A DNA stretch of 64,000 nucleotides from Rhizobium esperanzae (GCF_014197615.1 NZ_JACIFY010000007.1:183943-247942); one strand, 5' to 3'. Counted from the first letter of the stretch, positions 37,522-46,857 are shown. A program made the numbers and translations. The notes: generated by a model from the letters alone, not told the origin.

Positions 37522-37770
37522 CGCCAAAGGTTATCGACCAAGTCGAAGCTTCCAACCCACAGATCCCAGTACATTTGCAACGGCGGGTCCTTGCAGAGAT
37601 CGTAAGTGCCCATCATGGTATGCCAATGATGCGGGAGCAGCGCCGGCTTCGGACGACCGCATGACCCAGACGTATGGAGAATGCTTGCCGGGGCGTCGAC
37701 CTTTCCGGCTCGCGATAGCATTGCTCCGCGAAAGTTTAGTCGAACGAACGACCTCTCTCTCCGCGAACTG
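37518..37770 (-). pseudogene. Acyl-CoA ligase relic with large internal deletion
   Basis: The minus strand reads DAPASILHTSGSCGRPKPAL and LPHHWHTMMG, almost identical to the P-loop segment of the ligase at 13052-14677. It then jumps to VGSFDLVDNLWR, which matches the extreme C-terminus VGSFDLSENLWR. About 300 codons are missing in between and the first 180 or so cannot be recognised. This is a second, decayed copy of the region 1 ligase-thioesterase pair, now beside the region 3 regulator. Confidence 0.8.
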
Positions 37771-38000
37771 GTCGTAAATCCCAGGTGTTCGATGCTGTTC
37801 ACGTCCGACATCGGCGGACAGCGTCACATCGCGTCAGGTTTGACGACCTTGCGAAATTGTAGCCGATGAATTCCATGCGATTCTGACGCATGTCTTGTTG
37901 CGTTGCCTTTTCTTCTCACCAAGACGCGTCGTCTTCTGGGTCAGGCGTACCGGCGCATTCCAGAACTAGCGGTCCATTTCATAAGCGAGCGGAAGTTGTA

Positions 38001-38591
38001 ATGAACTTGAACAAGATGCAAGTTAGGGGCGAAAAGCACGGAACGGCGGTAGTCGGCGACAAGAGCTTGATACTGACCGCCAACGGGAACACTGACTGGT
38101 TTCATCACCCTGCGGACAGTTTTCGCCGCAACGACGTACTTTCGCTCGTTACGGAAGTTGCTGAGGAGACGTTTTCAATTACTGCTAGGGTTTCTGTCGA
38201 GTTTTCTTCCGCTTACGACGCAGGCGCAATTTTTCTGCAAGTTGACGAAGATAACTGGGCGAAATTGGCGTTTGAATACTCGGCTGCCAAGAAGCCGACT
38301 ATTGTAAGCGTCGTTACGAGGACGACCTCGGACGATTGTGACGGTCCCAACTACGATGGAGAACATGTCTGGCTTCGCGTCTATTGCGACGGGGATACGA
38401 TTGCATTCCATTTTTCCGAGGACGGCAAATTTTGGCAGTTTCTACGCTGGTTCGCGATCCCGGGCACTGGCAACCGTCCGATCAAAGTCGGTTTTGGCGT
38501 TCAATCGCCGACGGGAGAAGGCTCCAAGGCGCACTTCGACCAGATCGGCATAAGTTATCAAAAGATCGCAGACCTGCGGAACGGCACGTAA
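38001..38591 (+). CDS. DUF1349-family protein (concanavalin-like fold)
   Basis: A 196-residue protein of the DUF1349 group, beta-rich and related in fold to lectin/glucanase domains, of unknown reaction. Visible family features are DWFHHPADSF, VSVEFSSAYDAGAIFLQVDE, WAKLAFEYS and the late LRWFAIPGTGNRPIKVGFG. No signal peptide, so cytoplasmic. The ATG at 38001 was preferred; the frame is open to 37890. It precedes a HisN-like phosphatase and a GH3-like gene, a context compatible with sugar or glycoside metabolism. Confidence 0.8.
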   Translation: MNLNKMQVRGEKHGTAVVGDKSLILTANGNTDWFHHPADSFRRNDVLSLVTEVAEETFSITARVSVEFSSAYDAGAIFLQVDEDNWAKLAFEYSAAKKPTIVSVVTRTTSDDCDGPNYDGEHVWLRVYCDGDTIAFHFSEDGKFWQFLRWFAIPGTGNRPIKVGFGVQSPTGEGSKAHFDQIGISYQKIADLRNGT

Positions 38592-38902
38592 CCTCGGGGC
38601 GAGCTTGCCAACGCTCTTGCCTCGTGCAGGACCTGGCCGAGTTGGCGCGCAAGTCCACCTGTTCGCAGAGCAAGTGAGCTCAATACAGATCGACCAAGCT
38701 GTTTGAAAATTGACCTCGCATTTTGTGTGACGTTCGTCTGCGTCGGGATGAGGCTGTTCGTGTGAAACTCGGACAACGGACGACGGCTACAGCTTCTACG
38801 AAGCCGCAACAGCGATGCCGGATGAACAGCGAAATCAACGACCGATGTTGGGCAACGAGGGTGTCGCCATGTGGCCGCCACCTAACGAGATAGAGATAGA
38901 CG
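38592..38902. other. Intergenic stretch, no gene seen
   Basis: About 310 bases between the DUF1349 gene and the HisN-like gene. Open frames on both strands are short and lack family resemblance. No clear promoter or terminator was recognised, though the gap suggests that the phosphatase gene has its own promoter. Confidence 0.5.
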
Positions 38903-39688
38903 ATGAAACTTCCTACGGCGGACTTTTTGCACAGGCTGGCCGACCTGGCCGATCGCGAGACAGTGTCGCGATTCCGAAAAACGCTCGAGACCACGACGAA
39001 GCCAAAAGAGGGATACCGTTTCGATCCAGTGACGGAAGCGGATCGAGAGGCTGAATTGGCAATGCGAGCGCTAATCTCCGAGGAGTTTCCTGATCACAGC
39101 ATTGTCGGTGAGGAATACGGGCTCACCGGAACTGGGGCCTGCCAGTGGGTCCTCGATCCGATCGACGGCACACGTCCTTTCCTGCTCGGAATTCCGGTAT
39201 GGGGCACCTTGATCGGTTTCTGCGAGCAAGGGCGATCGACCGTAGGTATGATGAGTCAACCGATCACCAGAGAGAGATTCTGGGCCTACAAAGGCGAGAG
39301 TTGGCTTAAGACCGACAACACAACGACGCGCCTGAAGACAAGTGGGTGCGCGCAGCTATCGGATGCCGTCTTGCACACCAATTCGCCCGAGGGTGTTCGC
39401 AGGAACCCCGACGTTCGGTTTGATATCCTCGACGACGCTGTCAAAATGACCCGATATGGCGGCGAATGCTACGCTTTCGCCATGTTGGCGGCCGGTCACA
39501 TCGATATCTGCGTCGAATTCAATCTTCAGCCCTACGATATCGTACCGTTGATCCCCCTTATCGAATCGGCAGGGGGCGTAGTGACGACATTTGACGGCTC
39601 GCGCGCGGAAAATGGAGGTCGCATTATCGCTTCCGCAAACAAGGATCTTCATGCCGCTGCGATCAGCATTTTAATGGGTGGACGGTAA
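38903..39688 (+). CDS. Inositol-monophosphatase-family phosphatase, HisN-like
   Basis: A 261-residue metal-dependent phosphatase related to histidinol-phosphatase and inositol monophosphatase. Metal-binding motifs are DPVTEAD (about 41-47), VGEEYG (about 68-73) and DPIDGTR (about 85-91); the last ligand region reads QPYDIVPLIPLIESAGG instead of the usual WD. There is no histidine operon around it, so a sugar- or inositol-phosphate substrate is more likely. It is followed 83 bases later by a GH3-like gene. Confidence 0.85.
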   Translation: MKLPTADFLHRLADLADRETVSRFRKTLETTTKPKEGYRFDPVTEADREAELAMRALISEEFPDHSIVGEEYGLTGTGACQWVLDPIDGTRPFLLGIPVWGTLIGFCEQGRSTVGMMSQPITRERFWAYKGESWLKTDNTTTRLKTSGCAQLSDAVLHTNSPEGVRRNPDVRFDILDDAVKMTRYGGECYAFAMLAAGHIDICVEFNLQPYDIVPLIPLIESAGGVVTTFDGSRAENGGRIIASANKDLHAAAISILMGGR

Positions 39689-39771
39689 GATAGAACCGCT
39701 TCTGTGGCGCAAGCGGCGTCGGTTTGCCGAGACGGCATTGATTAAACATTGAAGCAATTCGGAGATAGCCA

Positions 39772-40782
39772 GTGAGCGAGACAATTCAGCGTGATGCGAG
39801 AGCTGTGTTTCTGCCAGCATTCGATACATTGGATTTCCATAACATAATGGTTCCTTTCATTGATGCTGGCGGCTGCTCGGTCCTGATCGGAGAATCCCGT
39901 TCCGAATATGTCGCCAGGGGCATGTCCGGCGACCGACTCGCTCGAGAGAACAAGCAGGCAGTTACCGCGGCCATCGACGGTTTGCACCGTGGTCAGGCGG
40001 GTTTGATTGTTGCCGTTGATCAAGAACTCGGGGGCATCAGGCGTCTTGAGGGGCTCGCTCCACCTTTACCCACACTACACGAGGCGAAGCGTCTGCCGGC
40101 CGATGAGATCGAAGGCAGTTGCTTCGAAACAGCGCGGGCGGCCAAGGAGCTGGGAGTAACAATGTTTCTCGCGCCTATAGCCGACGTTGTTGTGGGGCAG
40201 AACCCGTGGCTTGAAGGTCGAACCCTTGGAACGGACAGAAGAGAAGTCGGACGTATTGTCTCTGCATTTGTCAGAGGGATTCAGCGAGCCGGGATCACGG
40301 CGGTCACGAAACACTTTCCCGGGTTCATCGACCTGGCAGGCGATCCAGCTCTCGTAGATGTTTCAATGATGTCCGGACTGGACAAAATCCTGGAAAATGC
40401 GACGCCTTTCCGCGAAGCTATAAGAGCCGGGACGATGGCCGTAATGGCTGGACCAGCTCCCGTTGCCGCTTTAGACCAGGAGAACGCCGCTTGTACGTCA
40501 GCCAAGGTCATCGAGCTCTTGCGCGGCGAGTTTGGATTCACTGGCCTGGTCATCAGCGATGACCTCGACGCGCCTGCCACGATGCGCGGGCAATCGCTGG
40601 TCGATACTGCTGTGACAGCGCTCAGCGCTGGTGTGGATCTGCTGTTGGTTGCTGGCGGTCCACATTTGCCTGAGCTCTGCGACGGTATAGTCGACGCCGT
40701 TCAAACGGGCCGACTGCCTGCCGAGCGGCTGATTGAGGCCGCCAACCGCGTACGGCATACCGCGTCGTCCAGCAGCCAGTAA
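39772..40782 (+). CDS. GH3 (NagZ-like) family protein
   Basis: A 336-residue small GH3 protein starting at GTG with GGAGAT before it. NagZ-like features are VDQELGGIRRLEG (about 82-94), KHFPG (about 180-184) and VISDDLDAPA (about 260-269), the last carrying the expected nucleophile Asp. The Asp-His catalytic pair that follows KHFPG in NagZ is missing: the loop reads FIDLAGDPALVDVSM, with no His. It is a paralogue of the protein at 18870-19871 but keeps more of the active site. It may be a GH3 phosphorylase-like or otherwise altered enzyme for a small glycoside. No signal peptide. Confidence 0.8.
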   Translation: MSETIQRDARAVFLPAFDTLDFHNIMVPFIDAGGCSVLIGESRSEYVARGMSGDRLARENKQAVTAAIDGLHRGQAGLIVAVDQELGGIRRLEGLAPPLPTLHEAKRLPADEIEGSCFETARAAKELGVTMFLAPIADVVVGQNPWLEGRTLGTDRREVGRIVSAFVRGIQRAGITAVTKHFPGFIDLAGDPALVDVSMMSGLDKILENATPFREAIRAGTMAVMAGPAPVAALDQENAACTSAKVIELLRGEFGFTGLVISDDLDAPATMRGQSLVDTAVTALSAGVDLLLVAGGPHLPELCDGIVDAVQTGRLPAERLIEAANRVRHTASSSSQ

Positions 40783-40822
40783 TTCGCTCTGGCTGCTGGC
40801 TCGTTTTCCAGTGGATAGATAC

Positions 40823-41239
40823 ATGCGGATTGCTGCGTTTGATCCCGCTCGAGAACGACTGGCGACGCGTTTGGTCTTCTGCTTAGCGGACATCTGCCTT
40901 GGAGCTTGGGCTCCCCTCGTACCGCTTGCGAAGCAACGGCTTCGGGTGGATGAAGGTACCCTTGGTTTCCTATTGCTTTGCATGGGCGTTGGATCAATTG
41001 CTACAATGCCCTTCACAGCGCACCTGACATCCAGATTTGGCTGCAGACGCATAATTCCGGCTGCTGTGGCCGGATTAATCGTTCTTCTGCCACTGTCGGC
41101 CGAGTTAACCGGCGTGCAGCTTAACTTCGAGCTTCTCTGTTGCGATTGTGGCCGCAAGCTCGAAGCGAGTTTCTATGCGCGTCCAAAACAGCTGCTAGAG
41201 GGTAGCACTGATGCGAAGTTCTGTCGCCACGTTTGCTGA
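40823..41239 (+). pseudogene. MFS transporter relic with internal deletion
   Basis: The first about 95 residues are a normal start of a major facilitator protein: three membrane segments and the loop GVGSIATMPFTAHLTSRFGCRR of the YbjJ-like subgroup. After about 41110 the membrane pattern stops. In another frame a short AIVAASSKRV-like segment resembles the usual end of such proteins, suggesting that most of the middle was deleted. The remaining 138-codon frame is unlikely to transport anything. Confidence 0.65.
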
Positions 41240-41263
41240 AGGACAGGCGAAGGGAACCTAAAG

Positions 41264-41653
41264 TCATCGAAGGCCGTGATTGTTGACTTCGATCCAATAC
41301 CCATCGGGATCCTGGATATAGACCTGTCGATACCCATCGAACCGTTCGCCCACCCTGTTGATATTCCCGGGCCAGTCGTAGTAGGCGATACTCCGGTTTT
41401 CCATGTCGGCGAGAAATGCTTCGAAATCTCTCACACGCAGGGCAAAGTGCGTATCCTTTCGAAGAGAAGTTGTGCTTGTGTCGCCTTCGCTCAGGTGAAC
41501 CGTGTCAGTGCCTCCAATCTTGAGCCAGCGGATCTTCGCATTGTTGGTTTCCTCAATGATCTCGAAGCCGAAGACGTCTTGATAGAATTTGATGCTGCGT
41601 GCGAGGTCTTTGACCAAGAGCGAAAAATGATCAATCCGATATTTCAGATCCAT
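41264..41653 (-). CDS. VOC-superfamily (glyoxalase-like) protein
   Basis: A 129-residue vicinal-oxygen-chelate protein. It has the usual two beta-alpha-beta-beta-beta modules, with a likely metal His in IDHFSLLVKDLARSIKFYQD (N-terminal) and an acidic ligand in DPDGYWIEVNNH (C-terminal). Members include glyoxalases, dioxygenases and resistance proteins; the reaction is not predicted. It stands at the end of the leftward set that includes the TIM-barrel isomerase and MFS genes. Confidence 0.83.
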   Translation of the reverse strand: MDLKYRIDHFSLLVKDLARSIKFYQDVFGFEIIEETNNAKIRWLKIGGTDTVHLSEGDTSTTSLRKDTHFALRVRDFEAFLADMENRSIAYYDWPGNINRVGERFDGYRQVYIQDPDGYWIEVNNHGLR

Positions 41654-41693
41654 TGTAGAAGGTCCTCCGTGCTCAGAATGGGCGTACAGACTC

Positions 41694-42455
41694 TTAAGCG
41701 TTGAATCGACTAAGGTAACTCAAGCTTCGTTTGGCAAATTCCAGTGGCTGTCTCGGGTTGTCGTGCTCAACCACAAGCAACCACGCACCGCACTCGGTGG
41801 CGGTTTTCCAAAGCGACGGCCAAAGAATGGTACCGTCACCAACATCGGACCAACCGTCTTCATCCTCGTGAGTGCCGACGGGCGCCTCGTCCTTGATGTG
41901 GGCAGATACGAGAATGCCCCGATATCTCTTCAACCAGTCCGCTGCGTTCATTCCAGCGCGGTTCATCCACGCGATGTCTGCCTGCCACTTCAGCGGGCTT
42001 CCTCGGGCGGTGTCGACTAGGACTTCGAAGCCAAAGCGCCCATCTGCGAGGGGCAAAAAGTCCTGGCGCATATTGTGGTAGCCGAGTGTTATCCCGGCAT
42101 TGTGCAATCGCTCGGCCAATCGGGCCAACTCCCATCCCATAAAGCGCCAGTCACTGACGCTGCCCTTCGGCGTACGAAATGCAACGCCGGGAACAAAGAG
42201 CTGCTTGATTTCGCAAAATTCACATACATCGATAAGTCGCGCGAGGTGATTGCGTAGTGCCAAATGGCTTACATGCGCGGACGGCGCCACTACCTGATGA
42301 TCCTCGAGTAAAGCCTTCAGAACAGTAGGCTCTTCCAAATGCTCTTCCAAAAGCTCGACCGCCTTGAAGCCGGCGCTTGCGGCCCCAAGCACCTGGGCTT
42401 GAAGAGACCCTAGTGATCTAAGCGAATACAACTGCAGCGCTATAACGTTCCTCAT
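41694..42455 (-). CDS. Sugar phosphate isomerase/epimerase family protein
   Basis: A 253-residue xylose-isomerase-like TIM barrel (AP endonuclease 2 family). It starts IALQLYSLRSL; metal-binding positions are likely in LGYHN, ADIAWMN, VSAHIKD and LLVVEHD near the C-terminus. The ATG at 42455 was chosen over an in-frame GTG at 42497, because the family similarity begins there. It lies 64 bases after the MFS gene and 40 bases before the VOC gene, probably in one operon. Related proteins act on keto-sugars, inosose or hydroxypyruvate. Confidence 0.83.
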   Translation of the reverse strand: MRNVIALQLYSLRSLGSLQAQVLGAASAGFKAVELLEEHLEEPTVLKALLEDHQVVAPSAHVSHLALRNHLARLIDVCEFCEIKQLFVPGVAFRTPKGSVSDWRFMGWELARLAERLHNAGITLGYHNMRQDFLPLADGRFGFEVLVDTARGSPLKWQADIAWMNRAGMNAADWLKRYRGILVSAHIKDEAPVGTHEDEDGWSDVGDGTILWPSLWKTATECGAWLLVVEHDNPRQPLEFAKRSLSYLSRFNA

Positions 42456-42519
42456 CGTCTTCTCAACATTCTCCACGGGCGCATCCGACTGCTGCACTTT
42501 TCTGCAACGCTCGAGCGCG

Positions 42520-43725
42520 TCAAAGGAGCTTCATTGACCTAGCCATGAACGCCAATCCGACAACAGCCACTGTCGAAAAGACTGCCGGCAGGAAAAATAC
42601 ATAGGGAAGACCGAGCAAGGCGATACCCAACCCGCCCGCTGCTCCGCCAAGTGCGCTGCTAAGCGCCGTAGAACTCATGAATATGGCTGAGGCAGTTGCG
42701 ACCGCCGTCGGGAGCAGTCGTTGGGCGGCGATAATTCCCAGGGCCGCGAATACGCCCCACACGCCGCCCATGAGGATCTGACCCGCGAACATGCCCATGA
42801 CGCTGTTCCAGCTCGCAAAGCAGATGTTTGCAAAAACACCAAGTGCTGCGGCAATAGACATCAGCCAAAGCATACCTGTTCTTCGCGCGAGGAGAACACT
42901 AAACGGCATAATCAGCAGCTCTACGAGAGGCTGAATTCCGATTACGGCTCCGCGTGTCGCAGCGTCTAGACCAAGGCTCTCGTCCATGTACAACAGAAGG
43001 AAGCCATATTTGATCGACTCTCCCGCATAGACCAGGACGAACAGACCAGTAAAAGCAAGGAGGGGCAGCATCTTCTCGAGACTTGGCTGGCGACGCTGCT
43101 TTTCCGCCACTCCCGGCGTTTCGGAGGGCCGAGGTGTGGCGAGCGTGCCTAGAGGTGCTATTTGAAGGAGGAAGCAGAGGGAGGTAAACCAAAGCATCTC
43201 ACGAATTCCAAACTGCGCCGTTATCCACGTCCCCACGACAGGCCCGATGACCCACCCGGCTGTCAGCGCCATTCGGACCGTTGGAACGATGTCGTCACTC
43301 ACCAGCGTTGTTCTGCACTGAATGTCATCGTGAATAGCGGCGAAAAGTTGCGAGGCGGCCGCTCCGGAAAATGCCAAGACAAATGTATTGACGATAAAGG
43401 GCAGCCAGCTGCTGGTCGACAGCGCAATCCCCGCCCAACCGATGAAGCCCATGAAAGCACATAAGCGAAAAAGGCTAAGGCGGTCGCCAGTTCGATCAGA
43501 AAAGCTGCCGATTGCATAACCGGCCAACGGCACCGCCAGGTTTGTCAAGTAAAACAGGCCGGCAGCGGCCATCGGCGTATCGAGTTCCTTCACAAGGAAC
43601 AATACGATCTGCGGAGCTGCGGCAGATGTCCCGAGGCCCGATAGGAACATCGCGATTGCTGCGCCCAAATAAAGTGGCGACGACGTGACCTGTCTCAGTG
43701 TGGATCGTTTTTCGAGAGCTTCCAA
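42520..43725 (-). CDS. MFS transporter, sugar-efflux (SetA/SetB)-like
   Basis: A 401-residue major facilitator with about 12 membrane segments; the loop GSFSDRTGDRLSLFRLC between segments 2 and 3 is the MFS signature. Its overall look is closest to the SET sugar efflux group, so it may export a sugar-like intermediate or a toxic analogue. It lies between the aminotransferase gene upstream and the TIM-barrel isomerase downstream, both in the same direction. Confidence 0.82.
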   Translation of the reverse strand: MEALEKRSTLRQVTSSPLYLGAAIAMFLSGLGTSAAAPQIVLFLVKELDTPMAAAGLFYLTNLAVPLAGYAIGSFSDRTGDRLSLFRLCAFMGFIGWAGIALSTSSWLPFIVNTFVLAFSGAAASQLFAAIHDDIQCRTTLVSDDIVPTVRMALTAGWVIGPVVGTWITAQFGIREMLWFTSLCFLLQIAPLGTLATPRPSETPGVAEKQRRQPSLEKMLPLLAFTGLFVLVYAGESIKYGFLLLYMDESLGLDAATRGAVIGIQPLVELLIMPFSVLLARRTGMLWLMSIAAALGVFANICFASWNSVMGMFAGQILMGGVWGVFAALGIIAAQRLLPTAVATASAIFMSSTALSSALGGAAGGLGIALLGLPYVFFLPAVFSTVAVVGLAFMARSMKLL

Positions 43726-43871
43726 TTGCTGTATTTCCGATGAGCCAAGACGCAGTCAAGGCGGGATAGAACGCACTGAGAGAATTCAAATGCCCAAGCG
43801 CTGACGGAAGAACTGACGCCTAACCCCGTGGCAGCTTCAACGACTGCGAGCTCCGTCGAAACGTGACATAT

Positions 43872-44858
43872 TCAATGTGACCTACGCACGAAGGAGGCTT
43901 TTGGGATGTAGGCGACAGGCTCGCCATACCAGCCGCTGCTACGTTTATGCCAGTACGAGTGGTGGATGCGACGGGTTTGCTCGCCGACAGCGCCTGAGCC
44001 GACCGTGGTTCCGTTCACCGAAGACACTGGAATGATTCCACCTGCCGTCGTCGTAAGGAAAATCTCTGTGGCCTTTAGAAGCCGCTCGAAGGAAATGTGC
44101 TCCTCCACGACACCGACATTTAGCTCGTTGCAGAGCTCCATGACGCTCCTTCTTGTCATTCCGTCCAGTATGCCGGAGGAGGGGGTCCGCAGTGACCCGT
44201 CAATGACCGCAAAGATATTGAAACCGGGTCCTTCGGTGATGTTGCCGTGGAGATCGCTGAGAACCACTGTATCGGCCCCTTTCTCATAAGCCTCAAACAA
44301 GCTCATTTCAAAGTCGAGCCAATGGTAGTGCTTCACCAATGGATCGACGGACTGCGGCGGAACTCTGACGCGTCGGCTTATATGAAGCGCCATGCCCGCT
44401 TCCTGTTTTTCTGGACTGGCGACCCACATATACGGCATGCAGAACGCCTGAAAGCGGTTTAAGCAGAGGCGCAGGTCTCGGCTACCGATGGGGGGACGTC
44501 CCCGCGTCATGATGATTTGGACGTAAGCATCACGGAACCCGCATACGGCAACGAGCTCGTGGACCACTCTGAGGATATCGGCCCTTTCGACAGGAGCCGT
44601 ATCCATCCGGAGACGCTGGATAGACCTTTGAAACCGGTCAAGGTGGTCACTTAATCGGAAGAAACTGCCGTCCCACACCGAAATCGTCTCCTGACATGCG
44701 TCAGAGCGCAGGAAGCCCCAATCCAAGAGGGGCACCTTCGCTTCCTCAATCGGTACGATTTTCCCATCGACATAGGCTGAGCCGTTCGCGTAGGCGGGAT
44801 CTGTGCGGAAATCCGGCAAATTTGTCGTATGCGCAGGCCAAACAAGCTTGTTGCTCAC
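43872..44858 (-). CDS. Class IV (fold IV) PLP aminotransferase
   Basis: A 328-residue aminotransferase of the branched-chain/D-amino-acid/(R)-amine type. The PLP lysine lies in DPLVKHYHWLD (about K176) and the cofactor Glu in ITEGPGFNIF (about E209). The N-terminal half shows LLDWGFLRSDACQETISVWDG. It is somewhat longer than BCAT or D-alanine aminotransferases and resembles (R)-selective amine transaminases, but the donor is unknown. Its start overlaps the stop of the glycoamylase-domain gene by four bases. Confidence 0.85.
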   Translation of the reverse strand: MSNKLVWPAHTTNLPDFRTDPAYANGSAYVDGKIVPIEEAKVPLLDWGFLRSDACQETISVWDGSFFRLSDHLDRFQRSIQRLRMDTAPVERADILRVVHELVAVCGFRDAYVQIIMTRGRPPIGSRDLRLCLNRFQAFCMPYMWVASPEKQEAGMALHISRRVRVPPQSVDPLVKHYHWLDFEMSLFEAYEKGADTVVLSDLHGNITEGPGFNIFAVIDGSLRTPSSGILDGMTRRSVMELCNELNVGVVEEHISFERLLKATEIFLTTTAGGIIPVSSVNGTTVGSGAVGEQTRRIHHSYWHKRSSGWYGEPVAYIPKASFVRRSH

Positions 44859-46207
44859 GGTCGTGTTTCTCCCAGAGACTCCGGATCCCGGCTTCGTTGC
44901 CGTCTGTCAATTCCCAGGCGCGCCAGTCCAACCATTACTTCCGGGGCTTTCATGAATAAGCGCCATAGCAAACCCGTGCGATAGTTCTCGATCATCGCCA
45001 CGATCGGTCCCTGGTTGATCGCAAGATGGCAATCCGAAACCCAATTTTCAGCCGGGGCAAAGGCGTCAGCAAAACCGAACGCTCCCCACAAACGTCCGTT
45101 TCCGTAAGAAAGAAATGCACGTGCCGCGGCTTCAGCCTGAGCGGGCAGAAATGGAAAGCTCGATAACGCGGCGGTCGGCGCAAGAACGCCGACGTCATTC
45201 ATCGGGCAGCTCACGAGGTAACCCCTGGGTCCGTCTGATGCGGTTAGACCCCACCCATAGACTCCGTACCCAATGTGCCCCTTTGGGTTTCGTCTGCAAT
45301 GCTCATAGTTAATTCCCGAATGAGCGACGGCCTGATCCCAATAGTCGATATGTTCATCGAACAAGCCGCGAGGATCCAAGCCGCAGAACGAGTACTGAGA
45401 AAGGAAAAGCGGGCCGCCGTAGGGCGAGCCGGCGGGGAGGGTATGGCCATAATAGCTTTCGCCGTTGCGATAGGCTCCCTCGTTTTTCCATCCGAGATGG
45501 AAGACCTCTGGGTCAATAGAATGATCCTGTGAGCCTGCAGCAAGGACATAGGCAATAAGGCCTTCGTTCCATCCTGTGATCGGCACGTTGAGGGACCACT
45601 CATACTGCGGGCTCCAATGCCAGAACAGCGATGGTCGGGCTCCCGGACGGACGAAGCCGCTCCATTCAATCGCCGTTAAAATTCGATGTATTTGCTCTCG
45701 GATCTCGTCTTCGGCCGGCGATTTCTCGTCGAAATATTCTCGAGCGCATAAAAGCCCCTGGGCGAGTAGCGCTGTTTCAATGAGGTCGGCCCCATCGTCC
45801 AGTGGCACCAACGGGACGACCGTGAGATCGCTGGCTTTTACGAAGTGGGGAAACGCTCCGCGATATCTCGGTATCCCGGCCAGGGCGTCGAGTATTGCAA
45901 ATACGCGTGAAGCGGCGTGGTGCCTCGCCACCCAGCCACGATCAGCCATCACTATTATCGACATCAGCCCGAAGCCAACCCCACCGAGGGAAACGAGATC
46001 CGATATTTTCTCACCTTTGGTTCCCCGCCTGTCATAGGGGAGACCGGTGGCCGTGTCGGCACCATCCCAGAAATATGCGGCATGCTGGCGTTGAATAGTG
46101 TCAAGGAGACTAGGAAGCGATAGGTGCTGGGGCCGAGGCGGATGACTCATGGACCGGGGTTGGCTCACGGCATCATATGTTCCCAATAAAGAAATTACAT
46201 CCGCCAT
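44855..46207 (-). CDS. Glycoamylase-domain (putative glucoamylase) protein
   Basis: A protein of about 450 residues (431 if it starts at the ATG at 46150) whose body matches the Glycoamylase domain, a helical barrel related to cyclic beta-glucan-processing enzymes. Features are DTIQRQHAAYFWDGADTATG, FWHWSPQYEWSLN, GWNEGLIAYVLAAG, GPLFLSQYSFCGLDPRG and GYLVSCPMNDVGVLAPTAAL. The open frame continues to 46675 without a stop, but that extra part shows no family similarity. No convincing signal peptide was seen. Coupled to an aminotransferase gene (ATGA overlap), which is an unusual pairing. Confidence 0.78.
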   Translation of the reverse strand: MADVISLLGTYDAVSQPRSMSHPPRPQHLSLPSLLDTIQRQHAAYFWDGADTATGLPYDRRGTKGEKISDLVSLGGVGFGLMSIIVMADRGWVARHHAASRVFAILDALAGIPRYRGAFPHFVKASDLTVVPLVPLDDGADLIETALLAQGLLCAREYFDEKSPAEDEIREQIHRILTAIEWSGFVRPGARPSLFWHWSPQYEWSLNVPITGWNEGLIAYVLAAGSQDHSIDPEVFHLGWKNEGAYRNGESYYGHTLPAGSPYGGPLFLSQYSFCGLDPRGLFDEHIDYWDQAVAHSGINYEHCRRNPKGHIGYGVYGWGLTASDGPRGYLVSCPMNDVGVLAPTAALSSFPFLPAQAEAAARAFLSYGNGRLWGAFGFADAFAPAENWVSDCHLAINQGPIVAMIENYRTGLLWRLFMKAPEVMVGLARLGIDRRQRSRDPESLGETRP

Positions 46208-46857
46208 TTCAGTTCGCGTCTTTTTATTGCGTACTCTGCAGCCAGTCTCAGCTGCGTGCGGGTTCGCAGGAAAAATGTGTTTCGAGGACGCGTCATCGGC
46301 GACACGCTTAGCGGTCATGAGAATCGCATCCGCAACTATGTTTTTGCACTTCGCAACGCGAACTTTTGAGCATCGATATGCCGCAGAATTCGCGTCAAGT
46401 TGCGACTCCGTCGGCGGCACCAAGGCAGCAACCCAACTGTCCTTGGCAGGATGGGAACTCCGCCTCCGATCATCAGTGATCGGCGACCAACGATAAGTCG
46501 CCGCACCCATGCGCAAACTGACGCCGTCAAAGCGCCATAGTGTGCCGAAACCCCGCGGGCCGGCTTTCAAACGTCCGCCTGTCGCCAGATATGCAAGTCG
46601 GCCACCGGCTTTTCCCGCAGGCTCCTCCGCCCAGATCCTGCAGGCTTGTTCAATCGAAAAGACAAGCGTTTTCACAGCATAAGCGACCGACAGAAGCAGC
46701 TTATCGCGCTTGGCGCTTCACTGTGCATCAGCGTTTCGGTGCCTGCGAAGTTGCGGAATCGTCGAGCAAAGGCGCACACTGACCTAACTGTTGGAGGACA
46801 GTGCCAGCAATGCCGGCAGCCTTCAACCTGTCTTAAGCAAGGAACGAGGGTTGAACA
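46208..46857. other. Divergent intergenic region, no certain gene
   Basis: About 650 bases between the leftward glycoamylase-domain gene and the rightward TPP-enzyme gene. The minus strand stays open across 46208-46675 in frame with the glycoamylase gene, so an N-terminal extension is possible though unsupported. The right end holds the ribosome site GAGGG before 46858. No operator matching the two repeated motifs of the window was found here. Confidence 0.5.
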
